NCBI GenBank assembly: GCA_023653785.1
Contig: JAMKCH010012660.1
Coordinates: 1-64,000 of the forward strand
Length of the DNA stretch: 64,000 bases
Origin: Ophioderma brevispina
Taxonomy: Eukaryota; Echinodermata; Ophiuroidea; Amphilepidida; Ophiodermatidae
Direction: 5' to 3'
Shown here in pieces: positions 45,985-57,139 of this stretch; the first letter of the stretch is position 1, and every line of letters starts with the position of its first letter. A model generated the notes under the pieces. It did not search any database. It saw only the letters and a list, made by a program, of their open reading frames with translations, and was not told the DNA's origin. The translations under genes and the position numbers were made by a program.

Positions 45985-46385
45985 GTTCACAGGCAACATT
46001 TTCAACAATAAGAATTTTTTTTTCAATTTGCTCTCAAATTATGGTCTAGGATCTTGGAAGAATACCGATATATTTTACACACAAAAATATCACACCATAA
46101 AACATATATCAGCCTTAATAGGCTAAAGACATCCAGTGATTTTTAGTCAATTTTGGGGTTTGCCGGAACTTAAAAGCCACAGAGGTTACAGACCGGTCAA
46201 ACAGGGTGGATATCGGAGGAATCAACTCCGGCGTGTGTTTTCTTGTGTTAAACGCCATGATCGTTGGTCAGCTGATTAAAATCACTGCGGAGTGGTTTTA
46301 TTATAAAATCATTCTGTTTACCCATAAGGGCGATGATTTGGAAGAAATCATTTCAGAATAGGGTTATATATCGTCGGCTGAATGC
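45985..46385 (+). mobile_element. Diverged relative of MITE A
   Basis: Shares GGCAACATTTTCA (near 45992), CAATTTGCTCTCAAAT, GACCGGTCAAACAGGGT (46189), GTTTTCTTGTGTTAAACGCCAT and TTCTGTTTACCCATAAGG with 23267-23817, in the same order and orientation. The TTAA ends are eroded. Confidence 0.7.
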
Positions 46386-46688
46386 AAGACCAACGTAAGT
46401 GCATATTGACCAGTTTTACAGGAAGAGTGTTTTTGTGTATTTATTTGTACCAATAGTTAATAAAAATAATAGGGAATGAACAAAAATATTTTTTCAATGA
46501 TTCAAATATCATAATTGCCCCTGGATGTACATTAACAAATAATTATGTGCAACAAGAGAACGTATCTGCAGGCAGAATTAGTCATCTCCGTTTCACTGAC
46601 GATAAGTCACAAGTAAAGCAGATGAAATGGAGGAGAGGATGTTGTTTGGTCTCGATATGAGAGCAAATGAGTTGGCCTGAAAATTAAT

Positions 46689-47130
46689 ATGGAACAAAAA
46701 GGGAAACAAAGATTAGAAGTGAAACGCTATAGTGTCAAAATACATTATATCTGGGTCAAGAAATTTAGCCTGGTGGTAACCAAACACAAGAAATCAAGAG
46801 AACGCAATCAGGATAGGTGGCATTCGGCAAAACACAAAACTTTCTTAACAGACAAGAACATACCAAAATCTCTTAAGGAAACTGTTCATTCAGTGCATTC
46901 TACCAGCTATATGGGTTATGGAAGTGAAACATACAATAAAAAATGGAAAGAACAATTCAAAAAATACAGAGGTATAGAAAGAATGATGTTTGATGATGAA
47001 AGAATCAAGTGGATGTGCATTGGGCAGGAGTTGCAGCAAATATTTGGGAAGCAGAAAAGGGGTAGACACTCTTTTAAGATGGAGAGACGAGCTTTTCAGC
47101 TATATGGGAACTGTTACTAGTGGAGCGGTT
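46689..47130 (+). pseudogene. LINE reverse-transcriptase C-terminal fragment
   Basis: A 143-codon open frame reads RWHSAKHKTFLTDKNIPKSL, KETVHSVHSTSYMGYGSETY, then WKEQFKKYRGIERMMF. This matches the segment after the RT palm in many non-LTR elements (K.R.F...LP.LTYGSETW, then a .QR.MER.ML block). Normal family members continue into a RWAGHVARM-like motif; here the frame ends after RRAFQLYGNCY. The fragment is truncated on both sides and nested in the 11.4-kb element. Confidence 0.7.
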
Positions 47131-47202
47131 TGGACTGCAAAATTGTCGACAACACCTCCCCTCGGTACAACAAAACGCAACCACTTCTATTCGAAAGATA
47201 GT

Positions 47203-47707
47203 AATAAATAATTTAAAAAAATGATGGTTGTGGTCAAAAACTTTTGTGGCAGGGGTGTTTTTTTGGGTCAAAAAATTACGTTTTTGAGCTAAAAACTTAA
47301 GAATATCAAGATTTATTAATTTCTTAGCAAAACAAATTTTAATCACCATGCAATACTATCAATCTCTGGCATTTATATTATAGATTTCTGTTTTATACAA
47401 TATATAAAGGGTCTAGAATTTTAGCCCCAAAATCACCCTTTTTCCTAAAAAAACATCCTTTTTATCACATGTCACCACAATGAGTATTACCTGAACCCTT
47501 TATGCAATGTATAAAACCTATATCAATAACAAAAAGGATACCATAAAAATAAGATTGTAATATTTTTACCTTAAAAAAATATAAAAAATAATAATTTCGC
47601 TTAACTTGCAGCCCAAATTTCATTTTTCGGCATAGAAATCATCCCTGCCACCAAATATTTCAACCACAACCATGACAACCATAATTTTCTTAAATCTTAT
47701 TTATTTA
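47203..47707. mobile_element. Nested TIR element (~505 bp)
   Basis: The left end AATAAATAATTTAAAAAAATGATGGTTGTGGT..TGTGGCAGGG pairs with the right end CCCTGCCACCA..CCACAACCATGACAACCATAATTTTCTTAAATCTTATTTATT. TIRs reach about 60 bases with small gaps. AT-rich interior, no transposase. Confidence 0.78.
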
Positions 47708-48273
47708 TCCTTCAAATAAAGGTGGTTGTGTTATGTTGTACGGTGGGGAGGGGTAACTAGAAAACTAGAGCACTTTTCAAGGCTCGGCCGCTCCGCTATA
47801 CATGATCGATGCATGCACGAGATGAACAAAATTGGCGTAGGTTTGCAAGGGGGTAGGATATGCCATCCTAACAGCAACAGTGAATTCAACTCGGCATCAA
47901 CATCCGGCGCGGCCAGAGTGCTAAGTCTAATTCAAAGACTTAAAGGGATTAGCAGCGATAATGCGAGAAATTTGACAAAAATGTGGAAATGCATTTTTAA
48001 CTTATAAATCGGGGATAAGTGTGTACAATTCCATATAGCTACTTTTAAGTAGAAACAAACCACCAAATAGTGAAAAAATGAAGTATTTGAGGAAACTTGT
48101 CATACCGTCTCCCCCAAATAGACATACAGCGATGGCATCTCAAAATCTGCATTTAACAGCTGATTGTGGTTTCATTTATATAATATACGCTATAAAATAA
48201 TTATTGAACACATATCGAATGGCTTCATGGAAAAACGGAATTATACTAATCGTAAAAATGAATTAAAAAGATG

Positions 48274-48488
48274 TTGTCTGACCACGCGCTATTTGAAATT
48301 GGCGCTAGTGCATATGGGATATGTATACGTGTTATGCGATAGGGGCGGCACAGTAGTGTCATGACACCTTCACCAGTGCCACTTTCATAATGTGATTTAC
48401 TATGGATGTATGACGGCCAAACGTGCCGGCCCGTTTATCGCATAACACGTATTACTAGCGCGTTTTTATATAGCGCATGGTCAGACTA
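48274..48488. mobile_element. Nested foldback MITE (~215 bp)
   Basis: TTGTCTGACCACGCGCTATTT and GTGTTATGCGATA on the left pair with TATCGCATAACACGTA and the right end AGCGCATGGTCAGACTA. Arms of ~75 bases contain small internal mismatches. Confidence 0.8.
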
Positions 48489-48932
48489 GATGGTTGAAGT
48501 CTTTTTATAGTAAAATAATTCGTGTTTTTCGAGTGAGAAAACACTCTAATGGGTCCAATAGATTTTATGAATATTATTGTTAATATTTTTCGTTGTAGGG
48601 TTCTCCTTTATACGCACAGTTATAGCGGAAATACAGATGCGGGTTAAAAGGTACTGCTTGTCTTTAATCACGGATTTCAAAGCAAACCACTTGCAGGGAG
48701 ATTTCGCAACATCCATGCCAAGTAACAAAAAACATAAAAATATGAATTTCGAGAATTTTTCGTTGTTTCAGATTAGCAAATCGCTTCTAATCCCGTTAAC
48801 GAGACATGAGGAAATTTCCAGAAGAGAAAGAAGAGCGCCAAATTTTTTCGAACCCGGGTTTTTTGATATTGGAATGCTTCAATGTATTAGATCACCTTGA
48901 AGTGAATAAGCTGAATTACGCCGTTGAGGTAA

Positions 48933-49370
48933 TAATATGATTGATTAGTACTTCTGTCGTGCACGACAGAAAGTCAAAGCGGTGTCGTGCTTGGGACAAT
49001 TAAGTTAGGCGGGCAAGTGGAAAAAAAATCTGTTTAACCGCAATGGACAGTATGCACGGATTGCTTTTTCTCCCTTAGGGTAGAAGCGTGGACTACTATT
49101 ACATTGTGTATGTATAGTCTAGACTTGATGCAAAAGTTGGAGACCAAAAAAGTCAATAAGCCAGGTCTGCCTGATGAAGGCACTTGAAGTAAGTGGACTG
49201 TGGACCAAAACCTCACCAAAACTCCATTTCGGGCATAGGCGGGTTTTTTTTTTTTTTTTTTTTTTTTCTCATCAGCCTAGGGAGCTTATCAAGGCATAGT
49301 TAAACACTTCAGTCTATAGACTTAAATTATAGGAGTTTGGCTACTCTAACTCATCTAGAAAAAAATTGAC
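48933..49370 (+). repeat. Header of satellite block 1
   Basis: Starts near TAATATGATTGATTAGTACTT just before the 20-base palindrome, passes a 27-base T-run (49243-49267) and ends at a first degenerate satellite unit. It recurs, with indels and without the T-run, at 52665-53090. Short antisense ORFs in both headers share a KKQSVHT stretch, but frames differ. Confidence 0.8.
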
Positions 49371-52300
49371 TTTTTTTGGAATGTTGACTTTTTGACATTT
49401 TCCCACCCCCTGTAAGACCCAGGGGAGGACCCTGGGGGAAGGGGTTACATGGTTAGTAGGGGCTTGTCCCCTCTACAATATACCTAAGGTTGGTGCTCTA
49501 GCTCATCTGGAAAAAAAGTTATGGCAAAAATGGTTACTTTTTGTGAACTGTGACATTTTTTGACATTCCCCAACCCCTGTCAGCCCAGGGGAGGCCCTGG
49601 GGGAATGGGTTATACATGGTTAGTAGGGGCTTGTGCCCCCTCCTACAAACATCTGAGTTTGGGTATCTAGATATCTGGAAAAAGTTATGGCAAAATGTTT
49701 ACCTTTTTTGTGAAAATGTTTGACCCTTTTTTGACATGTCACCACCCCCTGTAAGAACCAGGGGAGGACCCTGGGGAAGGGTTACATGGTTAGTATGGGG
49801 GCTTGTGCCCTCCTAACATATATATATAAGCTTTGTGTTACTCAGCTCATCTGGAAAAAAAAGGTTATGGCAAACTGTTTACCTTTTGGTGAAATGTTGA
49901 CCTTTATGACATTCCCAGCCCCCTCTCAGACCCAGGCGAGGACCCGGGGGGGGAATGGTTAATGGTTAGTAGGGCTTGCTCCCCCTACAATATCTAAGTT
50001 TGGGTACTCTTAGATCATCTGCGAAAAAGTTATGGCACAATTGTTTAACTTTTTGGTGAAATGTTGACCTTTTTGACATTCTCACCCCCTGTCAGACCCA
50101 GGGAGGACCATGGAGGAGGGGTACATGGTTAGTCGGGGCTTGTGCCCTCATACAATTAATCTACGTTGGGTACTAAGGGCTCATCTGGGGAAAAGTTATG
50201 GCAAAATGTTTACCTTTTGGTGAAGTTGACCTTTTTGACATTTCCCCGCCCCCTGTCAGGACTAGGGGAAGATCCTGGGGGAATGGGTTACATGGTTAAT
50301 AGGGGGCCTTGTTGCCTCCTACAATTCTATATCTAAGTTGGGATATAGTCATTGGGAAAAAGTTATGCAAATGTTTACCTTTTGGGAATTTGAACTTTTG
50401 TGACATTTCCCCAACCCCTATCAGACCAGGGGAGGACCCTGGGGGGAGGATGCGGTTACATGGTTAGTCGGGGCCTGTACATTCTACATGAATCTAAGGT
50501 TGGCGTACTCCTGGCTCATCTGGGAAAAACAGTTATGGCAAAATAGGTACCTTTTGGTGAAATGTTGACCTTTTTTTTTTGACATTTCCCCACCCCGTCA
50601 GGACCCAGGGGAGGATCCTGGGGGAATGGGGTACATGGTTAGTAGGGGGCTGGTGCCCATCTACAATATATCTAAGTTGTGTACTCTAGCTCATCTGGAA
50701 AAAAAGTTATGGCACAGATTGTTACCTTTTTGGTGACATGTTGACCTTTTTTGCATTTCCTCACCACTGTCAGACCAGGGGAGGACCCCTGGGGAATGGG
50801 TTACATGGTTAGTAGGGGCTTGTGCCCTCCTCAATATATCTACGTTTGGTAACTTAGCTCATCTGAGGAAAAAAGTTATGGCAAAAGTTACCTTTTGCGG
50901 GAAATGTTGACTTTTGACATTTCCACCCCCCTTCAGACCAGGGGCGGAACCCTGGGAATGGGGTACATGGTTAGTAGGGTTGTGCCCTCCTACAACCCGA
51001 TATATCTAAGTTGGGGTACTCGATAGATCATCTGGAAAAAGTTATGGCACAATGTTACCTTTTTGGGGAAAATGTGACCTTTGAACAATTCCCTCACCCC
51101 TGTCAGACCAGGGGAGGACCCTGGGGGATGGGTTACATGGTTAGTAGGGGTTGTGCCCTCCTACAAGATATGACGTTTGGGTACTTAGCTCATATGGAAA
51201 AAGTGTATGGCAAAATGTTTACCTTTTGTGAAATGTTGACCTGTTTTGACATTTCCCGCCCCTGTCAGAACTAGGAAGATCCTGGGGGGAATGGGTACAG
51301 GTTAATAGGGCTTGTTGTGCCTCTACAAGAGATCTAAGGTGGGTACTTATCATCTGGGAAAAAAAGTTATGGCAAATGTTTAACCTTTTTGGTGAAATGT
51401 TGACCTTTTGTGACATTTCCCCACCCCCTCTCAGACCCAGCGGGGAGGACCCTGGGGGAATGGGGTACATGGTTAGTAGGGACTTGTGCCCTCCTACTAA
51501 TATATCTAAGTTTGGGTTAATCTAGCTCATTGGGAAAAAGTTATGGCAAATAGTTACCTTTTTGGTGAAAGGTGGACCTTTTTTGGACATTTCCCCACCC
51601 CCTTGTCAAGGCCAGGGGGAGGATATGGGGGAATGGATGACATGGTTAGTAGGGGGATTGTGCCCTCCTACAATATATCTAAGCTTGGGTACTCTAGCTC
51701 TCTTGGGGGGGGAAAAAAAAAATTATGGCAAAATAGTTCCTTTTTGGTTGAAATGTGGACCTTTTTTTGACATTTCCCCACCCCCTTGTCGACCCGGGGA
51801 GGATCCTGGGGTAATGGGTTACCTGGTTAGTAGGGGGGGGCTTGTGCCCTCCTACAATAAAACTAAGTTTGGGAGCTCTAGCTCATCTGGAAAAAGTTAT
51901 GGGCACATGTTTACCTTTTTGGTGAATGTTGACCTTTTTTTGACCATTTCATCACCCCTGTCAGACCCAGTGGAGGACCCCTGGGGGATGGGTTACATGG
52001 TTAGTAGGGGCTTGTGCCTCCTACAATATACTACGTTGGGTACTCTAGCCATCTGGGAAAAAGTTATGGCCAAAGTTAACCTTTTGTGGTGAAATGTTGA
52101 CCTTTTTTGACATTTCCCGCCCCCCTGTCAGACCCATGGGAGTGACCCTGGGGGATATGGGTTACAATTTAGTAGGTCTTGTGCCACCATCCCTACAATA
52201 TATCTAAGCTTGGCTACTCTAGCTCATAGAAAAAGTTATGCCCATGTTTACCTTTTTTTGGTGAAATGTTGACCTTTTTTGCATTTCCCTCACCCCCCCT

Positions 52301-52640
52301 GTCAGACACAGGGGAGAACCCGGGGATGGTTACATGGTTAGTAGGGGCTTGTGCCCATCCTACAATATATCTAAACGTTTGGGTACTCTAGCTCATCTGG
52401 AAAAAGTTATGGCAAATGGTTACCTTTTTGGTGAAGTTTACCTTTTTTGAACATTTCCCCGCCCCCTGTCATACCCCAGGGAAGATCCTGTGGGAATGGG
52501 TTACATGGTTAATAGGGCTTTTGCTCGCCTACAATATATCTAAGTTGGGGTACTCTAGCTCATCTGGAAAAAAAAGTTATGGCAAAATGTTTACATTTTT
52601 TTGGTGAAATGTTGCTTTTTTGACATTTCCCCACCCCCGT
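49371..52640 (+). repeat. Satellite block 1, ~19 units of ~168 bp
   Basis: Unit landmarks: TGACATTTCCCCACCCCCTGT, CAGACCCAGGGGAGGACCCT, GGGTTACATGGTTAGTAGGG, CTTGTGCCCTCCTACAATAT, CTCATCTGGAAAAAGTTATG and TACCTTTTTGGTGAAATGTT. Counted by the GGTTAGTAGGG anchor there are about 19 units from 49452 to 52506. Units vary by many one-base indels. The CCAGGG..GGA..CCCTGG dyad in each unit can form a small hairpin. Confidence 0.9.
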
Positions 52641-52664
52641 CTACGACCTCTTTACTCCGTCTTT

Positions 52665-53090
52665 AGTCTACTAATAGATGATTAAGTACTTTCTGTCGTG
52701 CACGACAGGAAGTCAAGCACGGTGTTCTATGGGGACATACGTTAGGCTGGCAAGTTAAAAAAAATCTGTAAACCCGCCAATGGCAGTATGGACGGATTGC
52801 TTTTTCCTCCCTAGGGTAATGTGCAGCTCTGGAGCGTTGAATAATTGTACATTGTGTATGGTAGAGTCTATATGAATGCAAGAAGTTGGGATACCAACAA
52901 AGTCTAAGCAAGTCTGCCTGCATGGAAGGCACTTGAAGCTAGTGGACTGTTGGACCCAAACCTCAACAAACTCCATTTCGGTCAGTTAGGAAGGCGGGTC
53001 GCCTAGGAGCTTACAAGGCATAGTTCTAACAATTTCAGTCTATAGACTTAAATTATATTGAGTTTGGCTACCTACTCATCTAGAAAAAAA
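52665..53090 (+). repeat. Header of satellite block 2
   Basis: Counterpart of 48933-49370 offset by about 3.73 kb, including the TTCTGTCGTGCACGACAGGA palindrome at 52691-52710 and the GACTGAAGT/ACTTCAGTCTATAGAC part before the array. Confidence 0.85.
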
Positions 53091-55315
53091 ATTGACTTTG
53101 TGGGGAAATGTGACCTTTTTTGACATTTGTCCCACCCCCTGTCAGACCAGGGGAGGACCCTCGGGGATGGGTTACATGGTTAGTATGGGCTTGTCCCTCC
53201 TACAATATACCTAAGGTGGGTGCTCTAGCTCATCTGGAAAAAGTTATGGCAAAATGTTTACCTTTTTTTTGTGAAATGTTCGACTTTTTTGACATTTCCT
53301 TCCCACCCCCTGTCAGAGCCCAGGGGAGGACCCTGGGGGAATGTGTTACATGGTTAGTAGGGGCTTGTGCCCTCCTACATACAAATTCTGAGTTTGGGTA
53401 CTCTAGCTAATCTGGAAAAAAAGTTTGGATTGGCAAAATTTTAACCTTTTTGTGAAATGTTGACCTTTTTTGACATTTTCCCCCCCCCCCTGGTCAGACC
53501 AGGGGAGGACCCCCTGGGGAATGGGTTCATGGTTAGTAGGGGCTTGTGCCCTCTTACAATATATCTAAGTTTTGGTTCTCTAGCTCATCTGAAAAAAAAA
53601 GTTATGGCAAAATGTTACCTTTTTGGTGAAATGTTGACCTTTTTTGACATTTCCCCACCCCCTCTCAGCCAGGGAGGACCCTGGGGGATGGGTTACCTGG
53701 TTAGTAGGGGCTTGTTGCCCTCATACAATGTATATCTAAGGTTGGTACTTAGCTCATTGGAAAAAATATGGTACAATGTTAACCTTTTTGGTGAAATGTT
53801 GACCTTTTTTGACATTTCCGCACCCCCTGTCAGGACCCAGGGAGGACCCTGGAGGATGGGTTACAGGGTTAGTCGGGGCTTGTGCCCTCCTACAATATAT
53901 TAAGTTTAGGGTACTCTAGTCATCTGGGGAAAAGTTATGGCAAAATGTTACCGTTTTGGGGAAAGGTTGACCTTTTTGACATTTCCCCGACACTGTCAGA
54001 CCTTAGGGAAGATCCTGGGGGAATGGGTACATGGTTAGTATGGGCCTGTGCCCTCCTACAATATATCTAAGTTGGTACTCTAGCTCATCGGTCGGAAAAA
54101 GTTATGGCAAATGTTTACCTGTTTGGTGAAATGTGTGACTTTTTTGAACATTCCCACCCCCTCTCAGACCCAGTGGAGGACCCTGGGGGAATGGATTAAC
54201 TGGTTAGTAGGGGCTTGTGCCCTCCTACAATATATATAGTTTGGGTACTCTAGCTCATATGGGGAAAAAAAGTATGGCAAAATAGTTACTCTTTTTGGTG
54301 AGGTGAAAGTTGACCTTTTTTGACGTTCCTCACCCCCTGACAGGCCCAGGGGAGGATCCTGGGGGAATGGGTACATGGTTAGTAGGGGCTTGTGCCCTCC
54401 TACAATATATCTAAGCTTGGGTACCTAGCTCATCTGGGAAAAAAAATATGGCCCAAATGTTTACCTTTTTGGTGAAATGTTTACCTTTTTTGACATGTCC
54501 CCACCCCATCTCAGACCCAGGGGAGAGGACCCTGGGGGAATGGTGTACATGGTTAGTAGGGGCGGGCCCTCCTACAATAATCAGTTTGGGTACTCTAGCT
54601 CATCTGGAAAAAGTTATGGAACAATGTTTACCTTTTTGGTGAAATGTTGGACCTTTTTTGACATTTCCTCACCCCACTGTCAGACCAGGGAGGGACCTGG
54701 GGGATTGGGTTACATGGTTAGAAGGGGTTGTTACCCTTCTACAATATATCTACGTTTGGGTACTCTAGCTCATCTGGGAAAAAATTTATGGCAAAATGTT
54801 TACCGTTTGGTGAACTGTTGACCTTTTTTGACATTTCCCCGCCCCCTTCAGACCCAGGGGAAGATTCCTGTGGGAATGGTTACATGGTTACTAGGGAGGC
54901 TTGTGCTCTCCTACAATATATCTAAGTTTGCGTACTCTAGCCTTCATCTGGAAAAAAGTATGGCAAAATGTTACCTTTTTGGTGAAAGTTGACCTTTTGT
55001 TGACCATTTTCCCCACCCCCCCTGTCAGACCCAGGGGAGGATGCCTGGGCGGATATGAGTTACCTGGTTTAGTAGGGGCTTGTGCCTCCTACAATATATC
55101 TAAGGTTGAGTACTCTAGCTCTAGCTCATCTGGGAGAAAAAAAGTTGAGGCAAAATGTTTAACCTTTTTCTGGTATAAATGTGACCTTTTTTGACATTCC
55201 CCACCCCCTCTCAGACCCAGCGGGAGGACCCTGGGTGAATGGGTTACATGGTTAGTAGGGGCTTGAGCCCTCCTACAATATATCCAAGTTTGGGTACGCT
55301 AGTAGGGGGCGTGGG
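53091..55315 (+). repeat. Satellite block 2, ~13 units
   Basis: Same ~168-bp unit as block 1, anchors from about 53177 to 55247. It ends abruptly in the middle of a unit after TTTGGGTACGCTAG, where single-copy sequence begins. Confidence 0.9.
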
Positions 55316-56544
55316 TTTGTTATTGCACAAACGTGCAAGTATGAATTTTACCCCCAGCCCAAATATTGAGAACCCCTGACATAAAAACAAACCTACCTTT
55401 AAAAAAATAAAATTCAATAAAACAGCACCACTGACATACCGGCCTAAAGATTTTCCCATTTTATAAAATAATTAAAAACCTGCTAAAGAAGACTGTAATT
55501 GTTAATTAGCTTGGCTTTTCACTTGAGTAGTTGCAGTGAGCACAGTGAGTATAGTGAGCTCTGTGTGAAACAACTCAGGCGTCTCACAATTTTGCAGAGC
55601 TTGTTTTGTCCCAATATGGCCTGATTTAAAGCTCAATTATTGCCAAAAAAATCACCAGTTAAAATCGTTTGGATGAATTGTAATTGTTATTACTTGCTTA
55701 CTCTAAAAAGAAGTGTACATGACAAGCTGTAAGTCTGTCCATTATCTCATTATTCATGAGATTTATTGTATAATGATGTGTGCACCTAGTGTAGTTGGCA
55801 TTGTATTCTAGAGCTTAAGTAGTAATCGGATAATCTGATGCCTCTATCATTAAACAAGTACGGCCAATGTAGATGCCAATGCAGGGATTTTAATTTTTTA
55901 GTGTTTTGATTAATTCGTTAGTTGTAAAAGAGCTTACTTATGTTTACCTGGATCATGCTCAGAATCGGCTATTTTGGTAGCCGATATCAGTTGCCATTGT
56001 TTGTTACTACCATTTAGTTGTTTAGCTATTTTCTAACAAATGCATTAAGACCAGCAAAGCTAAAATTACTTTGCTATGCATTAGTTCTTAGTCTTGAAAT
56101 ACTGCTCACACTGCATACATGCAGGCTCCATTGCTAATTCCTGAAAAATAGATGTAATTTATGAGTAGCCTAATTTTTAAAACAACATTCCACAAAGCTA
56201 AAAGACAGGTACCATTGGTGGGAAATAATATAACATGTCACAAAATTGAGGATTGTGGGAAGAAATAAAATGTTTGAATTGGTAAACAAAAACAGTAATT
56301 CTGAATCAGGAATAAAAATCCTGAAATCTGTGCTGATAGCATGTGTGATACATGAGGATACTTGGCAATTCAAGGTATCATTCACATTGCAAGGCTTCCG
56401 ATTTGGAAACCTGATTTCAAACTTTCAGAGGGTATGTACAGGGGTTAGAGGGTTAGAATAGTTTTCTGATTTCAGTACAATTGATTTTTTCTAGTTTAAT
56501 TAGGATGTCTCCATATTTGAGGCGGGGGTTCAAATTTTTTGAAT
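55316..56544. other. Single-copy insert in the satellite, no gene recognised
   Basis: AT-rich stretch interrupting the array. ORFs at 55244-55459 and 56170-56461 are short and overlapping. No terminal repeats were found, so I cannot say whether it is a separate insertion. Confidence 0.45.
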
Positions 56545-56790
56545 TATCAACCCCCTAACCTCTAGTCATTGGGAAAAAAAGTATGGCAAAATGTTTACCT
56601 TTTTGGTGAAATGTGACCGTTTTTTTTTGACATTTCCCCAACCCCTGTAAGGACCCAGGGGGAGGAGACCCTGGGGAATGGATTACATGGTAGTAGGGGC
56701 TGTGCCCCTAATTACAAATATCTAAGTTTTGGGTTCCCTCTAGCTCCATCTGGAAAAAAAGTTTATGGTAAAATGTGACTTTTTTGTGTC
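56545..56790 (+). repeat. Last ~1.4 satellite units before the right TIR
   Basis: Contains AAAGTATGGCAAAATGTTTACC, TTGACATTTCCCCA, GGGGAATGGATTACATGG and CTCCATCTGGAAAAAAAG. It shows that the satellite once reached to within ~90 bases of the right TIR. Confidence 0.85.
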
Positions 56791-56880
56791 CAGACACAAT
56801 GCGTACGTACATACATACCCACGTCCTTACATTCAGACATTGCCATTTCATAAGCCGGATTTGATACGCAATCCGTCCAA

Positions 56881-57014
56881 CAAGGTTTGCTGTTTTCTTT
56901 TGTACTTGTTTGTCCAATAAACCTTTGGAACGTTCTTGGGAGGTGGTCTGCAATCGATTCTGTGCAATTTAAGAGAAATTCGTATCCTAAAAAAATCTCC
57001 TCCTGTCACTTTAA
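56881..57014 (-). repeat. Right TIR of the 11.4-kb element
   Basis: Starts CAAGGTTTGCTGTTTTC and ends CTCCTCCTGTCACTTTAA. It lies 14 bases from the left end of the next element (57029). Confidence 0.88.
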
Positions 57015-57139
57015 CGGTAGGAGGGTAGACGGCCGGCCAAAGGACCAAAATATGACTTTTGACGGCGTTGTTTGTTACAAAGGTCCAACCTAGTGGATTC
57101 ATACCACCATGGGATGTACATCAACGTATGGGGTGTTGG

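Larger units (their letters stand above)
45798..48969. repeat. Subterminal inverted arms bounded by GTCGTGCACGA palindromes
   Basis: Sequence 45798-45970, starting GTCGTGCACGATAG and passing through ATTATTCACTTC, GTGATCTAATACATTG, TTCGAAAAAA and CTTCTTTCTGGAAATT, is the reverse complement of 48775-48969. That arm ends at the 20-base palindrome TTCTGTCGTGCACGACAGAA (48952-48971). This may be an inner TIR element nested in the 11.4-kb one, or a second layer of its ends. Confidence 0.75.
45603..57014. mobile_element. 11.4-kb TTAA-flanked element with ~135-bp TIRs and an internal satellite
   Basis: TTAA at 45603-45606 then AGTGACAGGAGGAGATTTTT. The right end is AAATCTCCTCCTGTCACT then TTAA at 57011-57014. 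The TIRs (45603-45737 and 56881-57014) are close to 88% identical by eye along their full length, including CCAATAAACCTT/AAGGTTTATTGG and CAAACAAGTACAAAAGAAAAC. Inside are inverted subterminal arms, nested MITEs and a LINE fragment, two satellite blocks with matching headers, and a 1.2-kb single-copy stretch. TTAA targets are used by piggyBac and Kolobok elements. No transposase is readable, so it is non-autonomous or has lost its gene. Confidence 0.82.

Noticed and set aside
48952..48971. Palindrome as a replication origin or att site
   Set aside because: Only a perfect dyad is visible; recurrence at satellite headers is reported, but no origin or attachment function can be supported.
51562..52092. 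176-codon ORF as a gene
   Set aside because: It is a read-through of satellite units; other units carry frame-breaking indels and there is no independent coding signal.
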